A DNA stretch of 64,000 bases from assembly GCA_036703255.1 (NCBI GenBank), contig DATNPL010000203.1, forward strand, positions 13,972-77,971. The letters run 5' to 3'. Below, in pieces: positions 17,243 through 26,800 of this stretch; the stretch's first letter is position 1; each line of letters starts with the position of its first letter. Below the pieces are notes generated by a model. That model did not search any database, was not told the origin of the DNA, and saw nothing but the letters and a program-made list of their open reading frames with translations. The position numbers and the translations under genes were made by a program. This DNA comes from Drouetiella sp036703255 (lineage in GTDB: Bacteria > Cyanobacteriota > Cyanobacteriia > Elainellales > Elainellaceae).

Positions 17243-18751
17243 TTACCGAATATCGTAGCCAAATAAGTTGAGATCCACTTCGCCCAATTTCAAGTTAGCC
17301 AGACCATACTCAGCCCAACGTCGCTCTACCAGAGCCGCCACGGCTGGATCAGATTCCAACGGTGCCCCCCAGGGGTGATCGGTTTCTGGCGAGACTTTGG
17401 TGGTGGCATCAATCCCCATCCGTCCCCCCAAGCCGACTCTTTCGCTGGCAAAATCCAGCGTGTCGAAAGGCGTTTCTGGCAAGATGAAAACATCGCGCAC
17501 TGGATCGACTTTAGAGGTGATGGCCCACACGACCTGACGTGGATCGCGAATGTTGATGCTCTTATCGACCACAATCACAAACTTCGTGTAGGTAAACTGC
17601 GGCAGAGCGCTCCAAAATGCCAGTGCAGCGCGGCGAGCCTGCCCCGGATAAGCTTTGTCAATCGAGATAATCGCTGCCTTGTAGCTGAGGGCTTCCATCG
17701 GCAGGAAAAAATCTACGATTTCAGAAACCTGCTGCCGCAGAATGGGGGTATAGATGCGGTTAAGGGCGATCGCCATCATCGCTTCTTCTTTGGGCGGGCG
17801 GCCGCTAAACGTCGTCAGATGAATGGGATTCTTGCGGTGGGTCATGCAGTGAAATCGCACCAGGGGCGAATCTTCGACGCCACCGTAGTAGCCCATGTGA
17901 TCGCCAAAGGGGCCATCCGGCAGCATTTCGCCGGGGGTAATCGTACCCTCCAAGACAAACTCAGAATCGGCAGGGACTTCTAGATCAAGGGTTTTACACT
18001 TTGCCAGATGCACGCCTGAGCCGCCGTACAGCCCAGCAAATAGCCATTCTGAAAGATCAACCGGAATCGGCGTTGCCGCAGCCATAATAATCAGCGGATC
18101 AACCCCCAAGGCGATCGCCACTTCCAGTTTTTGGCCGCGCTCTGCCGCCTTCCGCAAATGACGCGCCCCCCCCCGCACCGACAGCCAATGCACGGTCATG
18201 GTATTTTTTGACTGGAGCTGGAGCCGATACACGCCCACGTTTGGGGTTCCGGTTTCGCAATCTCGCGTAATCACCAGCCCCAGCGTAATAATTTTTCCGG
18301 CATCGCCTGAGTAAGGACGAATCATCGGCACGGTATTCAGATCAAGGTCGCCCCCTTCGACAACCACCTGGTGACAGGGCGGGAAAAAATCTCGATTGGG
18401 TTTGGCCTTGACGACATCAAATAAGACTTTGCCAAAGTCGATCGCCTGAGAGATTTTCTTGGGCGGCTTGGGCTGTTGCAGCATACCTAGCTTTTTGCCC
18501 AGCGTCTCTAGCTCTTCGGGATGCTCCATGTTCATGGCCCAGCAGATGCGCTCTACCGTACCCATGACGTTGATGGCGATCGCATGGGGAGAGCCTTTCA
18601 CATTTTCAAACAGTAAAGCTGGGCCACCCTGCTGCAACAAGCGATTTGAAATTTCGGCAATTTCCAAATCGGGATCAACCAGGGCGCTAATACGACGCAA
18701 CTGCCCCCGTTGTTCAAGTTGTTTTAGAAAACCCCGCAGATCTCTCGCCAT
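17243..18751 (-). CDS. ubiD: UbiD-family prenylated-FMN decarboxylase
   Basis: A 502-residue protein starting MARDLRGFLKQLEQRGQLRRI, the usual opening of UbiD. Diagnostic segments include LLFENVKGS, NVGVYRLQLQSKNTMTVHW, FAGLYGGSGVHLAKC and EFVLEGTITPGEMLPDGPFGDHMGYYGG, which carries catalytic acidic and metal-binding residues, and the C-terminal ETDHPWG. UbiD enzymes use prenylated FMN made by UbiX. In cyanobacteria the orthologue is thought to decarboxylate the 4-hydroxybenzoate-derived precursor of plastoquinone. No ubiX is in the window. It is likely first in an operon with the fructosamine kinase-like gene. Confidence 0.93.
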   Translation of the reverse strand: MARDLRGFLKQLEQRGQLRRISALVDPDLEIAEISNRLLQQGGPALLFENVKGSPHAIAINVMGTVERICWAMNMEHPEELETLGKKLGMLQQPKPPKKISQAIDFGKVLFDVVKAKPNRDFFPPCHQVVVEGGDLDLNTVPMIRPYSGDAGKIITLGLVITRDCETGTPNVGVYRLQLQSKNTMTVHWLSVRGGARHLRKAAERGQKLEVAIALGVDPLIIMAAATPIPVDLSEWLFAGLYGGSGVHLAKCKTLDLEVPADSEFVLEGTITPGEMLPDGPFGDHMGYYGGVEDSPLVRFHCMTHRKNPIHLTTFSGRPPKEEAMMAIALNRIYTPILRQQVSEIVDFFLPMEALSYKAAIISIDKAYPGQARRAALAFWSALPQFTYTKFVIVVDKSINIRDPRQVVWAITSKVDPVRDVFILPETPFDTLDFASERVGLGGRMGIDATTKVSPETDHPWGAPLESDPAVAALVERRWAEYGLANLKLGEVDLNLFGYDIR

Positions 18752-19112
18752 AGTTTAGCCCTGTAAAGGTAACGCGCCTGAAAACAAAGCTATCTGAAAG
18801 TAAAGCAATGTGAAGCGTCTCTTTAACATTATGGCTGAGATAGGACATCTAAGTCATACGCAGTGGCAGGGGCGTGACTGGCAAAGGCGTTAAAAACCGG
18901 GTTTTCGAGAGGCTCAATCAAGCCCAATGAATTTTGATCTAGATATTTTGCTTTAGATAGAGATAGCAAAGGTACTATTGGCTATGGCGTTTTTGCGTTA
19001 ATGTTTTAAACCGCTTTTTCAGGTTGATTTTTCATGGCGTGGAGCCAGCTAATTTTGCATTCAGTGCTCCCTTCCGCTCTCTATTCCTATCGCTCGATCT
19101 ACTGGCATTGAG
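18752..19112. other. Divergent intergenic region, no gene seen
   Basis: A 361-base gap between ubiD (leftwards) and the NYN-LOTUS gene (rightwards). It must hold both promoters. I see no tRNA, no strong hairpin and no conserved riboswitch element; one small palindrome AAACCGGGTTT lies near 18893. Confidence 0.5.
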
Positions 19113-20549
19113 GTGTTTGTGAACGATACGGCTGTCACTCAACAAATCAGTCATCAAATGAGCGCGCTGATTCACAAAGCTATGGTGGTTGTGCAGCAGC
19201 AGCAGATAAATCTCTTGATGGAAAAGTATCGATCGCTCGACTGGAACCATCCGCAGCGTAAGGCAGATTTTATCCGCGCTGCGGCCGCTGAAATTGCCAA
19301 GGGACTGGAACAGTCGTCTTCCGACTTGTTGATGAAAAGAATTGAAAAAATTCTGAAGGCGGTCTTCGTTGCCGATTTTTTCCGGCTCAACGCGTTTCAA
19401 TCTTTAATGGCGCAGCTCGAACAGATGAGATCGGCCTTTGAGTCTGACCAGGCACCTGATCATCCGTCAGAGCCAGTCGCTCATGCTGACGATACAGCGC
19501 TGACCAATGGCCGACAGGCTTCAGAACCTAAGGCGATCGCTATCCTCTTGCTAGATGCCGAAAATATTAAGCTTTCGATAGAAGAAGAGCAGTTTTTACA
19601 AAGCAGCTGCAACTATTCCATTCAGATCAAGATTGCCTTTGCCAACTGGCGCACGATGGGCAAATATGATGCCGACTTTCATCGTCGCGGCTATCAGCTC
19701 ATCCATGTTCCACCCGGCAAAAACAGCGCCGATATGAAGATGACGGCGATCGGCTCGTCCATTTTTATTCATTATCCCAATGCCAAAGCCATCTTTGTCT
19801 GTTCTTCAGATCAGGACTTAGCCCATCTCAAAAATGCACTCCAGGCTCACGGGCTAACTGTTTATTCCGTTCGTCAGCGCTCAAACATGCTAGTGGTTCG
19901 CAACTCTGCAACGGGCAAAACTGAAACCTATACACCTGAGGCCATTCGGGAAGTGCCGACGATCGCTCAGGCTGTTGTCTGGCTCAAAGAAATCATCCAA
20001 ACTGAGCACCAGGCCACGGGCTGCCCTTGGGTGAAATTGTCGCGCCTGAACTCCCTCTTTAGCGCCGATCATGGCACTGCCTTGGGCGATGTCATGCGCC
20101 TCCAAGCAGGACGACGGATTAAAGATATTTTTCTCGATCATCCCCGTGTTTTCGTGGTTCACCAATCGGCTCAAAGAGGTGAAACCTATGTGTGTTTGTT
20201 CGCTGCTCCGCCAACGGACAATACGCCAGACGACAGGGCGGCCATACCGCCTGTCGTTCCAGATACCTCTGTCTTGGAATCTGCGCCGTTTGAGGTCATC
20301 ACCTCAGAGGAGCACCTAGAAGAAGCGCTGCTGAGTATTTTGGAAGATCTGCTTGCCCAGTCCAACAAGTCAGCTATTTCGATCGCCGAACTGCATACCT
20401 ATTTTCAGAGACAGTATGGACAAACCATGAGACAAGTCTTGCAGAGTCTGCACAGCAATCAGAGATACATCACCTTTCTGGGGTCATGCCGTGCCTTCAA
20501 ACTCACGACAACTGAAAAAGGATGGCTGATTGGGATTAGCGAATATTGA
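19113..20549 (+). CDS. NYN (PIN-like RNase) protein with two LOTUS/OST-HTH domains
   Basis: A 478-residue protein. Residues 1-130 are helical with an Ala/Glu/Lys-rich end. A NYN domain follows, with the first acidic site AIAILLLDAENIKLS, the second GKNSADMKMTAIGSSIF and the third FVCSSDQDLAHLKNALQAHG, the acidic residues expected to bind Mg. Two C-terminal winged-helix LOTUS/OST-HTH modules follow: WLKEIIQTEHQATGCPWVKLSRLNSLF...FLDHPRVFVVH and EALLSILEDLLAQ...LHSNQRYITFLGSCRAFKL. NYN domains are RNases; LOTUS modules bind RNA or protein, best known from eukaryotic germ granules. A role in RNA turnover is inference. A second start (GTG at 19119) is possible. Confidence 0.85.
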   Translation: MFVNDTAVTQQISHQMSALIHKAMVVVQQQQINLLMEKYRSLDWNHPQRKADFIRAAAAEIAKGLEQSSSDLLMKRIEKILKAVFVADFFRLNAFQSLMAQLEQMRSAFESDQAPDHPSEPVAHADDTALTNGRQASEPKAIAILLLDAENIKLSIEEEQFLQSSCNYSIQIKIAFANWRTMGKYDADFHRRGYQLIHVPPGKNSADMKMTAIGSSIFIHYPNAKAIFVCSSDQDLAHLKNALQAHGLTVYSVRQRSNMLVVRNSATGKTETYTPEAIREVPTIAQAVVWLKEIIQTEHQATGCPWVKLSRLNSLFSADHGTALGDVMRLQAGRRIKDIFLDHPRVFVVHQSAQRGETYVCLFAAPPTDNTPDDRAAIPPVVPDTSVLESAPFEVITSEEHLEEALLSILEDLLAQSNKSAISIAELHTYFQRQYGQTMRQVLQSLHSNQRYITFLGSCRAFKLTTTEKGWLIGISEY

Positions 20550-20676
20550 TAGCAAGTTCTGCACCTCTATGCCCGCATTGGCTAAAACCTTCTGAGGAGT
20601 AAGGCTTTTTGCGCCTGACCAAAACCCCCGTTCCATCTCTCCCGTGCCATCTCTATAGTCACAAGTGCTGAGACAG

Positions 20677-20719
20677 GGACATTTTCGTGGGCGCGCTCTG
20701 CGCGCCCACGAAAATGTCC
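20677..20719. repeat. Perfect 20-bp hairpin with GCGCGC-TCT-GCGCGC tip
   Basis: Positions 20677-20696 and 20700-20719 are exact complements; loop TCT; outer arm GGACATTTTCGTGG. It is intergenic, 128 bases after the NYN gene, in a 341-base gap that otherwise shows only a weak TATGAT (20788) before the thioredoxin gene. Same tip class as the 39601 copy. Confidence 0.88.
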
Positions 20720-20890
20720 TAAGCGTCATGGCTACGGCAATACCTTAATTTACTCTCGTGAGAGCAACGAATGCAGGTTAATTTGGGTATGATTTTTTTA
20801 CGGGGTATGCCCTATGAACCGCCAGGTTGAGAATCATCAACGCCAACATTCGCTTGTCCAGTCTAGTTGCATATTAGGAGGGTTGTGAGG

Positions 20891-21712
20891 ATGGGAGTCT
20901 CAGTTGAAGTAAATGGCAGCAACTTTGAAAGTGACGTGGTGCAAGCCTCCTTTCAGCGTCCGGTCATCGTAGACTTTTTCGCTCAATGGTGCGGCCCTTG
21001 CCAACTGCTAAAGCCGCTCTTGGAAAAGCTAGTGCAGGAATATGATTTTGTGCTGGCAAAAGTTGACATTGATCAAAATCCAGAGCTAGCCAGCACTTAC
21101 GGTATTGAAGGCGTTCCAGATGTGCGGGTTGTCAGCCAAGGGCAAATGCAGCCAGGATTTATCGGTGCCCTACCCGAACCTAAGCTGAGACAGTTCTTAG
21201 CGCAGCTCAATCTCAAGTCAGGGCTGGATCTGGAGCTAGAGACGGTACAAGCGGCGATTCGGGCAGGCAATCTCGAAGTCGCCAAGGCTGGCTTTACCGA
21301 TCTCATGGAAAAGTATCCGCAAAATCGACAGTTGGCGATCGCCGCCGCCAAGTTTCTCATCAGCCAAGATCGGCTAGACTCTGCCGAAAAGCTGCTGGTA
21401 TTTATCGATGAAAGCGATCGAGAATATTCTGGCGCTGCCAGAGCGCTGCGAGAGCTGATGCAGCTTAAGTTAGAGAGCATTGATCCAATTTTGAACCATG
21501 AGCTAGACGCACCCTTCTTTCGAGCCGTACAGCAAACGCTCTCTGAAAATTATGAAGCGGCGCTCTCAGGCTTTCTAGAGATTGTTAGTAAAAGCCGTAA
21601 GTATCGCAATGATGGTGCCCGAAAAGCGATGGTCATGATATTTGACCTGATGGGAGATGAAAATCCTTTAACAAAGGTCTACCGTAAGCAGTTAACACAG
21701 GCACTTTACTAA
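20891..21712 (+). CDS. Thioredoxin-TPR protein, CnoX/YbbN-like
   Basis: 273 residues from the ATG at 20891, which has AGGAGG eight bases upstream; an earlier in-frame TTG is too close to that site. Residues 1-110 are a thioredoxin domain with active site WCGPCQLLKP and cis-Pro segment EGVPDVRVV. Residues 120-273 are helical tetratricopeptide-like repeats (TVQAAIRAGNLEVAKAGFTDLMEKYP, LAIAAAKFLISQDRLDSAEKLL). This is the CnoX/YbbN architecture: a chaperone-redoxin that protects proteins from oxidative aggregation and hands them to GroEL/DnaK in E. coli. Unlike E. coli CnoX, which lacks the first Cys, both active-site Cys are present here, so real thiol-disulfide activity is likely. Confidence 0.92.
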   Translation: MGVSVEVNGSNFESDVVQASFQRPVIVDFFAQWCGPCQLLKPLLEKLVQEYDFVLAKVDIDQNPELASTYGIEGVPDVRVVSQGQMQPGFIGALPEPKLRQFLAQLNLKSGLDLELETVQAAIRAGNLEVAKAGFTDLMEKYPQNRQLAIAAAKFLISQDRLDSAEKLLVFIDESDREYSGAARALRELMQLKLESIDPILNHELDAPFFRAVQQTLSENYEAALSGFLEIVSKSRKYRNDGARKAMVMIFDLMGDENPLTKVYRKQLTQALY

Positions 21713-22216
21713 AGTTTTACAATTAAAACTTTTAACGACTATCCAAAAACCTGAACTATAGTGAGAGAATCAAGGCGGCTTTTGCTTTATGCAGGTTGCG
21801 CTGATGTATTTTGCTACCTAAGAAAGAATTTTTGGGAGCGAAGCAGTTAGCGGGTTACAAGGGGCATTCACCCCTCACCATCATTGCTAGAAAGTTAAGT
21901 TACAACGGGTGCAGTGAAGGTGAGGCTTGGGATGAAAGAATTATTTTTTGCCAAAGATTATCAGCTTGGAGAGGCTATGCCAGCGTTGCTACCTCAGGTA
22001 GATCGTAGATCTATGGAGTTTTATCCAGATTTGAAGCAAAACGCGGCAAACTTTAGCAACTCTTCAAGAGATTTCCCGCAGAAATGGCGCTCTGTTCCAC
22101 AAATGTTGGAAAGATAATTGAAGGTATGGGTTGTCCAATTCCAAACCTGCAATTTTAAGCCTAGGTAGGCATAAAAGTTGCAACACCCAGCGATCGATCA
22201 AGCGAGTGATGCCCTA
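21713..22216. other. Intergenic region with one doubtful small frame
   Basis: A 504-base gap. An AT-only inverted repeat (AAAGTTTT / AAAACTTT, 21714-21735) follows the thioredoxin gene and might serve as a weak terminator. The remainder holds the small frame at 21932-22117 and the upstream region of the kinase. No RNA gene was recognised. Confidence 0.45.
21932..22117 (+). CDS. Possible small protein, 61 aa
   Basis: A frame of 61 codons starting MKELFFAKDYQLGEAM, with a weak GGTGAGG before the ATG. It is polar, has no membrane helix and ends RSVPQMLER. I recognise no family. It lies between the thioredoxin-TPR and kinase genes on the same strand. Codon use is not clearly different from neighbours. 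It may be real or chance. Confidence 0.3.
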   Translation: MKELFFAKDYQLGEAMPALLPQVDRRSMEFYPDLKQNAANFSNSSRDFPQKWRSVPQMLER

Positions 22217-23836
22217 ATGAGCTACTGCTTAAATCCAGGCTGCAAAAGCCCTGAAAACTTAACCCACACAGAAATTTGCCAGTCTTGTGGCTCAAAGTTG
22301 TTGCTGCGAGATCGTTACAGAGTTGTCCAGGCTTTGGGGCAGGGCGGTTTTGGAGCAACCTTTCTCGCAAAAGATGAGTCTCTACCGGGCATTCCCTACT
22401 GCGTCATCAAGCAGCTCCGGCCAGTCACTTCTTCAGCTCATGTGCTGCAAATGGCGCGGGATTTGTTTCAGCGAGAGGCAAAAACCTTAGGTAAGGTGGG
22501 AAACCATCCCCAAGTGCCGCGTCTGCTGGATTATTTTGAAGTCAGCCAAGAATTTTATCTAGTACAGGAATATATTAGTGGCTCAACGCTGCAACAGGAG
22601 GTGAAACGGTCAGGCCCCTTCAGCGAGGCAGGCGTGAAGCAGTTTCTCAGCGAAGTGCTGCCAATGCTGCAATATATTCACGGGCAGCAGGTGATTCATC
22701 GAGACATTAAGCCTGCTAACTTAATTCGGCGATCGCAAGACAAAAAGTTGGTACTCATCGACTTTGGAGCCGTTAAAGATCAGGTCAACCCCAGCTCTCC
22801 TGGAGCCTCTGACCAGACGGCCCTGACGCAATATGCGATCGGCACTCCGGGCTACGCCCCACCAGAGCAAATGGCAATGCGCCCTGTCTACGCCAGCGAT
22901 ATTTACGCCTTGGGCGTCACCTGCCTCTATTTGCTGACGGCAAAATCTCCCAAAGACATGGACTATGATCCGGCAACGGGCGAAATCCTCTGGCGGCAGC
23001 AGGTGCATATCAGCGATCACTTCGCAGAAGTTCTAAAAAAAATGCTGGAAGTGTCGGTGCGTCATCGCTATCAAAGTTCAAATGAAGTTTTACGGGCGCT
23101 TGATCTAGAGCCATACCTCGATAGCTTGGCCAAGAGCATGGTGAATCAGCCTAATCGCGGCAACGTCCGCAGCGGCGGCGGGTCAGAAGAACTGCTTCCC
23201 TCTATGCCCTCATCACCGACGGCTCGCATGGCCGCAGCGATTCGCGCCCGCGCCAATAAATCGGAAATTACGCGATCGGATGTCACCAGCCTCCAGACTG
23301 GCTCAGTCAAACGGCGAACGGTACAGCCTGCGGCAACGGCGACCCGTAACGCAACCGGGCTAACCTCTAGTGGCGGATCGGTGGCAAAAACAGGATCGCT
23401 GATTGCTAAACCGACGGCAGATGATCTCTTGTCTACCTACGCCAAAGGCAAGCGAGACTTTACCTGCCATGATCTCAGCCTGCTCCATTTGCCCCGAACC
23501 GATTTATCCGGCGCTAACTTTCACCAGGCAAAGCTCCACAAGGTCAACTTTCAGAATGCCACCTTGACCAATGCCGATTTTGGTCGGGCTAGCCTCAGTC
23601 AGGCCAACCTGCGTAACGCCAATCTGGCTAGAGCCTATCTCAACCATGCCGACCTAGCTGGAGCCGATCTACGGGGTGCTGACCTGAGCTATGCCTACCT
23701 CAGCAACGCCAACCTGCGGGGAGCCAATCTTTGTGGAGCCGACTTAACCGGGGCAAAAATCGCGGATGAGCAGCTGGCAATGGCGCGTACCAATTGGGCG
23801 ACCATCCATCCCAGCGGCAAGCGGGGCCTTTGGTAA
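22217..23836 (+). CDS. Ser/Thr protein kinase with N-terminal zinc ribbon and C-terminal pentapeptide repeats
   Basis: About 539 residues from MSYCLNPGCKSP (22217). The N-terminus has two Cys pairs (CLNPGC, CQSCG) forming a likely zinc ribbon. The kinase domain follows: Gly-rich loop LGQGGFGATF, VIKQL (Lys), catalytic IHRDIKPANLI, DFGAVKD and YAPPEQ. A low-complexity basic linker (about 320-410) joins the pentapeptide-repeat domain (A(D/N)LxxA), from LLHLPRTDLSGANFHQAKL to LCGADLTGAKI. This is the cyanobacterial SpkB-like layout; SpkB has been linked to oxidative-stress tolerance in Synechocystis. Targets unknown. No membrane helix is seen, so it is probably cytoplasmic. It ends 12 bases from convergent cobN. 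Confidence 0.93.
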   Translation: MSYCLNPGCKSPENLTHTEICQSCGSKLLLRDRYRVVQALGQGGFGATFLAKDESLPGIPYCVIKQLRPVTSSAHVLQMARDLFQREAKTLGKVGNHPQVPRLLDYFEVSQEFYLVQEYISGSTLQQEVKRSGPFSEAGVKQFLSEVLPMLQYIHGQQVIHRDIKPANLIRRSQDKKLVLIDFGAVKDQVNPSSPGASDQTALTQYAIGTPGYAPPEQMAMRPVYASDIYALGVTCLYLLTAKSPKDMDYDPATGEILWRQQVHISDHFAEVLKKMLEVSVRHRYQSSNEVLRALDLEPYLDSLAKSMVNQPNRGNVRSGGGSEELLPSMPSSPTARMAAAIRARANKSEITRSDVTSLQTGSVKRRTVQPAATATRNATGLTSSGGSVAKTGSLIAKPTADDLLSTYAKGKRDFTCHDLSLLHLPRTDLSGANFHQAKLHKVNFQNATLTNADFGRASLSQANLRNANLARAYLNHADLAGADLRGADLSYAYLSNANLRGANLCGADLTGAKIADEQLAMARTNWATIHPSGKRGLW

Positions 23837-23848
23837 AGGGGGTTCTGT

Positions 23849-26800
23849 TCACGCCATACTGCCAGGATGCTGTGCCTCTATTACGCCTTCAGCTTCATTG
23901 ACGAGCGATCGCAATCGCTCCAGCATCTCAGAGGCTGCCTGTGCCCATAGGCCGCGCTGATTGGCCTCTAGCAGGCGCTCGGCCATGTCGCGCAACGCCC
24001 AAGGATTGCTCTGGCGAATGAAGTTTTGCACCGCTGGCTCAAACAGATATGCCTCCGCAACGCCTTTGTACATGAAATCTTCGACGCACTGGGTCGTCGC
24101 ATCGTAGGCAAACAAATAGTCGATCGTGGCTGAGAGTTCAAATGCGCCTTTGTAGCCATGCCGCATTGCCCCTGCGATCCATTTAGGATTCACGACTCTA
24201 GAGCGATAGACCCGAGCAATTTCTTCGCTCAGCTTGCGGACTTTGGGCTGTGCCACACAAGAATTATCGCCAAAGTAGATTTCTGGGGCAGCACCCGCCA
24301 CAGATTTTACCGCTGCCGTTAAACCCCCTTGAAATTGATAGTAATCATCAGAATCAAGCAGGTCATGCTCGCGGTTGTCCTGATTTTGCAAAACGATTTG
24401 CATTGTGCCTAGCCGTTGGGTAAAAGCCTCTGGAGCCGATTTGCCTTCGGCATTGCCCGTGTAGGCGTAGGCGCTCCAGTTGATATAGGCGCGGGCTAAA
24501 TCGGCATCACTCTCCCAATTCTGCGATTCAATCAACCCCTGCAATCCGGCTCCATAGGCGCTGGGTTTAGAGCCAAAAATGCGGTAACGCGATCGCCCCT
24601 CTGCCTGTTCTTGAGTGAGTCCTTCGGCTTGCCAACGTTGGGTTTCCTGCTGTACCTGAGCTGCCAATGGGTTTTGATCCGCAGGTTCCTCCAGATTGGC
24701 AACGGCATTCACGGCACTGTCAAATAAATCGATCAGATTGGGAAACGCGTCTCGGAAAAAGCCAGAAATCCGTAAAGTCACATCGACCCGAGGCCGACCC
24801 AGCAGCGACAGCGGCAAAATCTCGAAATCTACGACCCGTCGAGATACACCATCCCAAACAGGCTGCACGCCCAATAGCGCCAGTGCCTGCGCCAAATCAT
24901 CGCCGCCCGTTCGCATGGTAGAGGTGCCCCAAATAGAGAGTCCCAGCGTTTTGGGATATTCGCCCTGCTCTTGGGTATAGCGCTCAACCAAAACCTCAGC
25001 CGCTTTGCGCCCAATATCCCAGGCGGTTTCTGTCGGAATGGCGCGGATATCGACCGAGTAGAAATTGCGTCCGGTGGGCAACACCTCCGGCCTGCCTCGC
25101 GTCGGTGCGCCAGAGGCACCGCTAGGAATGTACTCCCCCTCTAAACCGCGCAAGAGGTTGATTAGCTCTCGATCGGTCTGATGCAGAGCAGGCAAAAGGC
25201 GATCGCGCACCCAATTCAACTCTTGCTGTGTTTTTTCCCCGATCGCAGGTATCTGAAGGGTTGGAAGGCATTGCGGAGTGGGGAGGTTTGAGCGCAGAGT
25301 GCCTACAGATTCATCCCGAAGAAGCATCTCAACCCGTTCTGCGGCGTGCGCTTCGATAACTTCAACGACATCTCCCACAATGCGGCAGGTTTGCAGATAA
25401 GGATGCTCAGCCTGAAAAGCTTCCCCCAGCCGATCGCCTAAGTTGGCAGTGAGCGGATCGAAGTCTAGCAGCCAGTCCTGAGCAATAGCACGAGTTAGTC
25501 CGATGCGGCTGGCGTTGGGGTTACGGGCGATCGCCACCACCAAGTCTCGCAACTGCCGCTCGGTGGGGCATTGACCCAAGATATGTAAACCATCTCGAAT
25601 CTGGGATTCCTTTAGCTCACACAAATAGCCGTCAGCAGCGGATAGCGCAGCGGCAATCGCCTCGTCCGATAGCTCCGTTTCCAGACCCAATTCTTTCTGG
25701 AGGTTTTCCTGGCGGATGAGTTGGGTGAGGTGATCGCGGATTAAGCCCACCCGACCCGGATCGAGGGTTTGCGCCTCGTAGTATTCGTCAATCAAGCCCT
25801 CTAGCTGGTGCAGACTGCCATAGAGTTCGGCGCGGGTCATGGGGGGCGTGAGGTGGTCAAGAATGACGGCTTGCGATCGCCGTTTCGCCTGAGAGCCTTC
25901 TCCCGGATCGTTGACGATAAACGGGTAAAAGTGAGGCATTGCGCCAAATACGGCTTCCGGATAGCAGTTTTCTGACAGCGCCACGCTCTTACCAGGCAGC
26001 CATTCTAAATTTCCATGCTTGCCAACATGGACGATCGCATGGGCGGCAAACTGCGTATTCACCCAATGGTAAAAAGCGAGATAGAAATGGGGCGGCTCTA
26101 AATCGGGCGCGTGGTAGTTGAGAGTTGGATCGCGATCGTATCCGCGTGCGGGCTGAATGCCGACAAAAATATTGCCAAACTGTATTCCTGCGATCGGAAA
26201 ACCATCGCCTTCTTCAGGCTGACCCGCTTCAGGCTGGCCCCAACGGGTTTGGATGCCGTTCTGCACAGCAAGCGGCAAAGTTTGGAAATGCGTCTGATAC
26301 TGATCGAGAGATAGCGATTGCCTGACCGATCGCCATCCTACGGCCTCTGAATCGTTCGTGACTCCCGCAATCAACTGCTGCATTAAAGCATCGCCTGTTT
26401 CAGGAATTATCCCAACGGTGTATCCGGCTTGCTGAAGGGCTTTGAGGATTTCAATGCAGCTTGCAGGCGTATCTAACCCGACGCCATTGGCTAAGCGTCC
26501 ATCTCGATTGGGATAGTTTGCCAAAACCAGGGCAACTTTGCGTTCGGCGATCGGGGTGTGGCGCAGTTTGACCCACTTTGCCGCCAGATCGGCCACGAAG
26601 TTAATGCGCGATTGCTCTGGCTCATAGACCACCACATCCGTTTGCAGCTCAGCATTCTGAGTTTGTACCGCCTTAAAGGAAACAGCCCGCGTGATAATCC
26701 TGCCATCTACTTCGGGCAGCGCCACATTCATGGCCATGTCGCGCGGCGTCAAGCCCTGCGAACCCGACTCCCAAGCCGCTTTTGTGCCACCACTTAAGAT

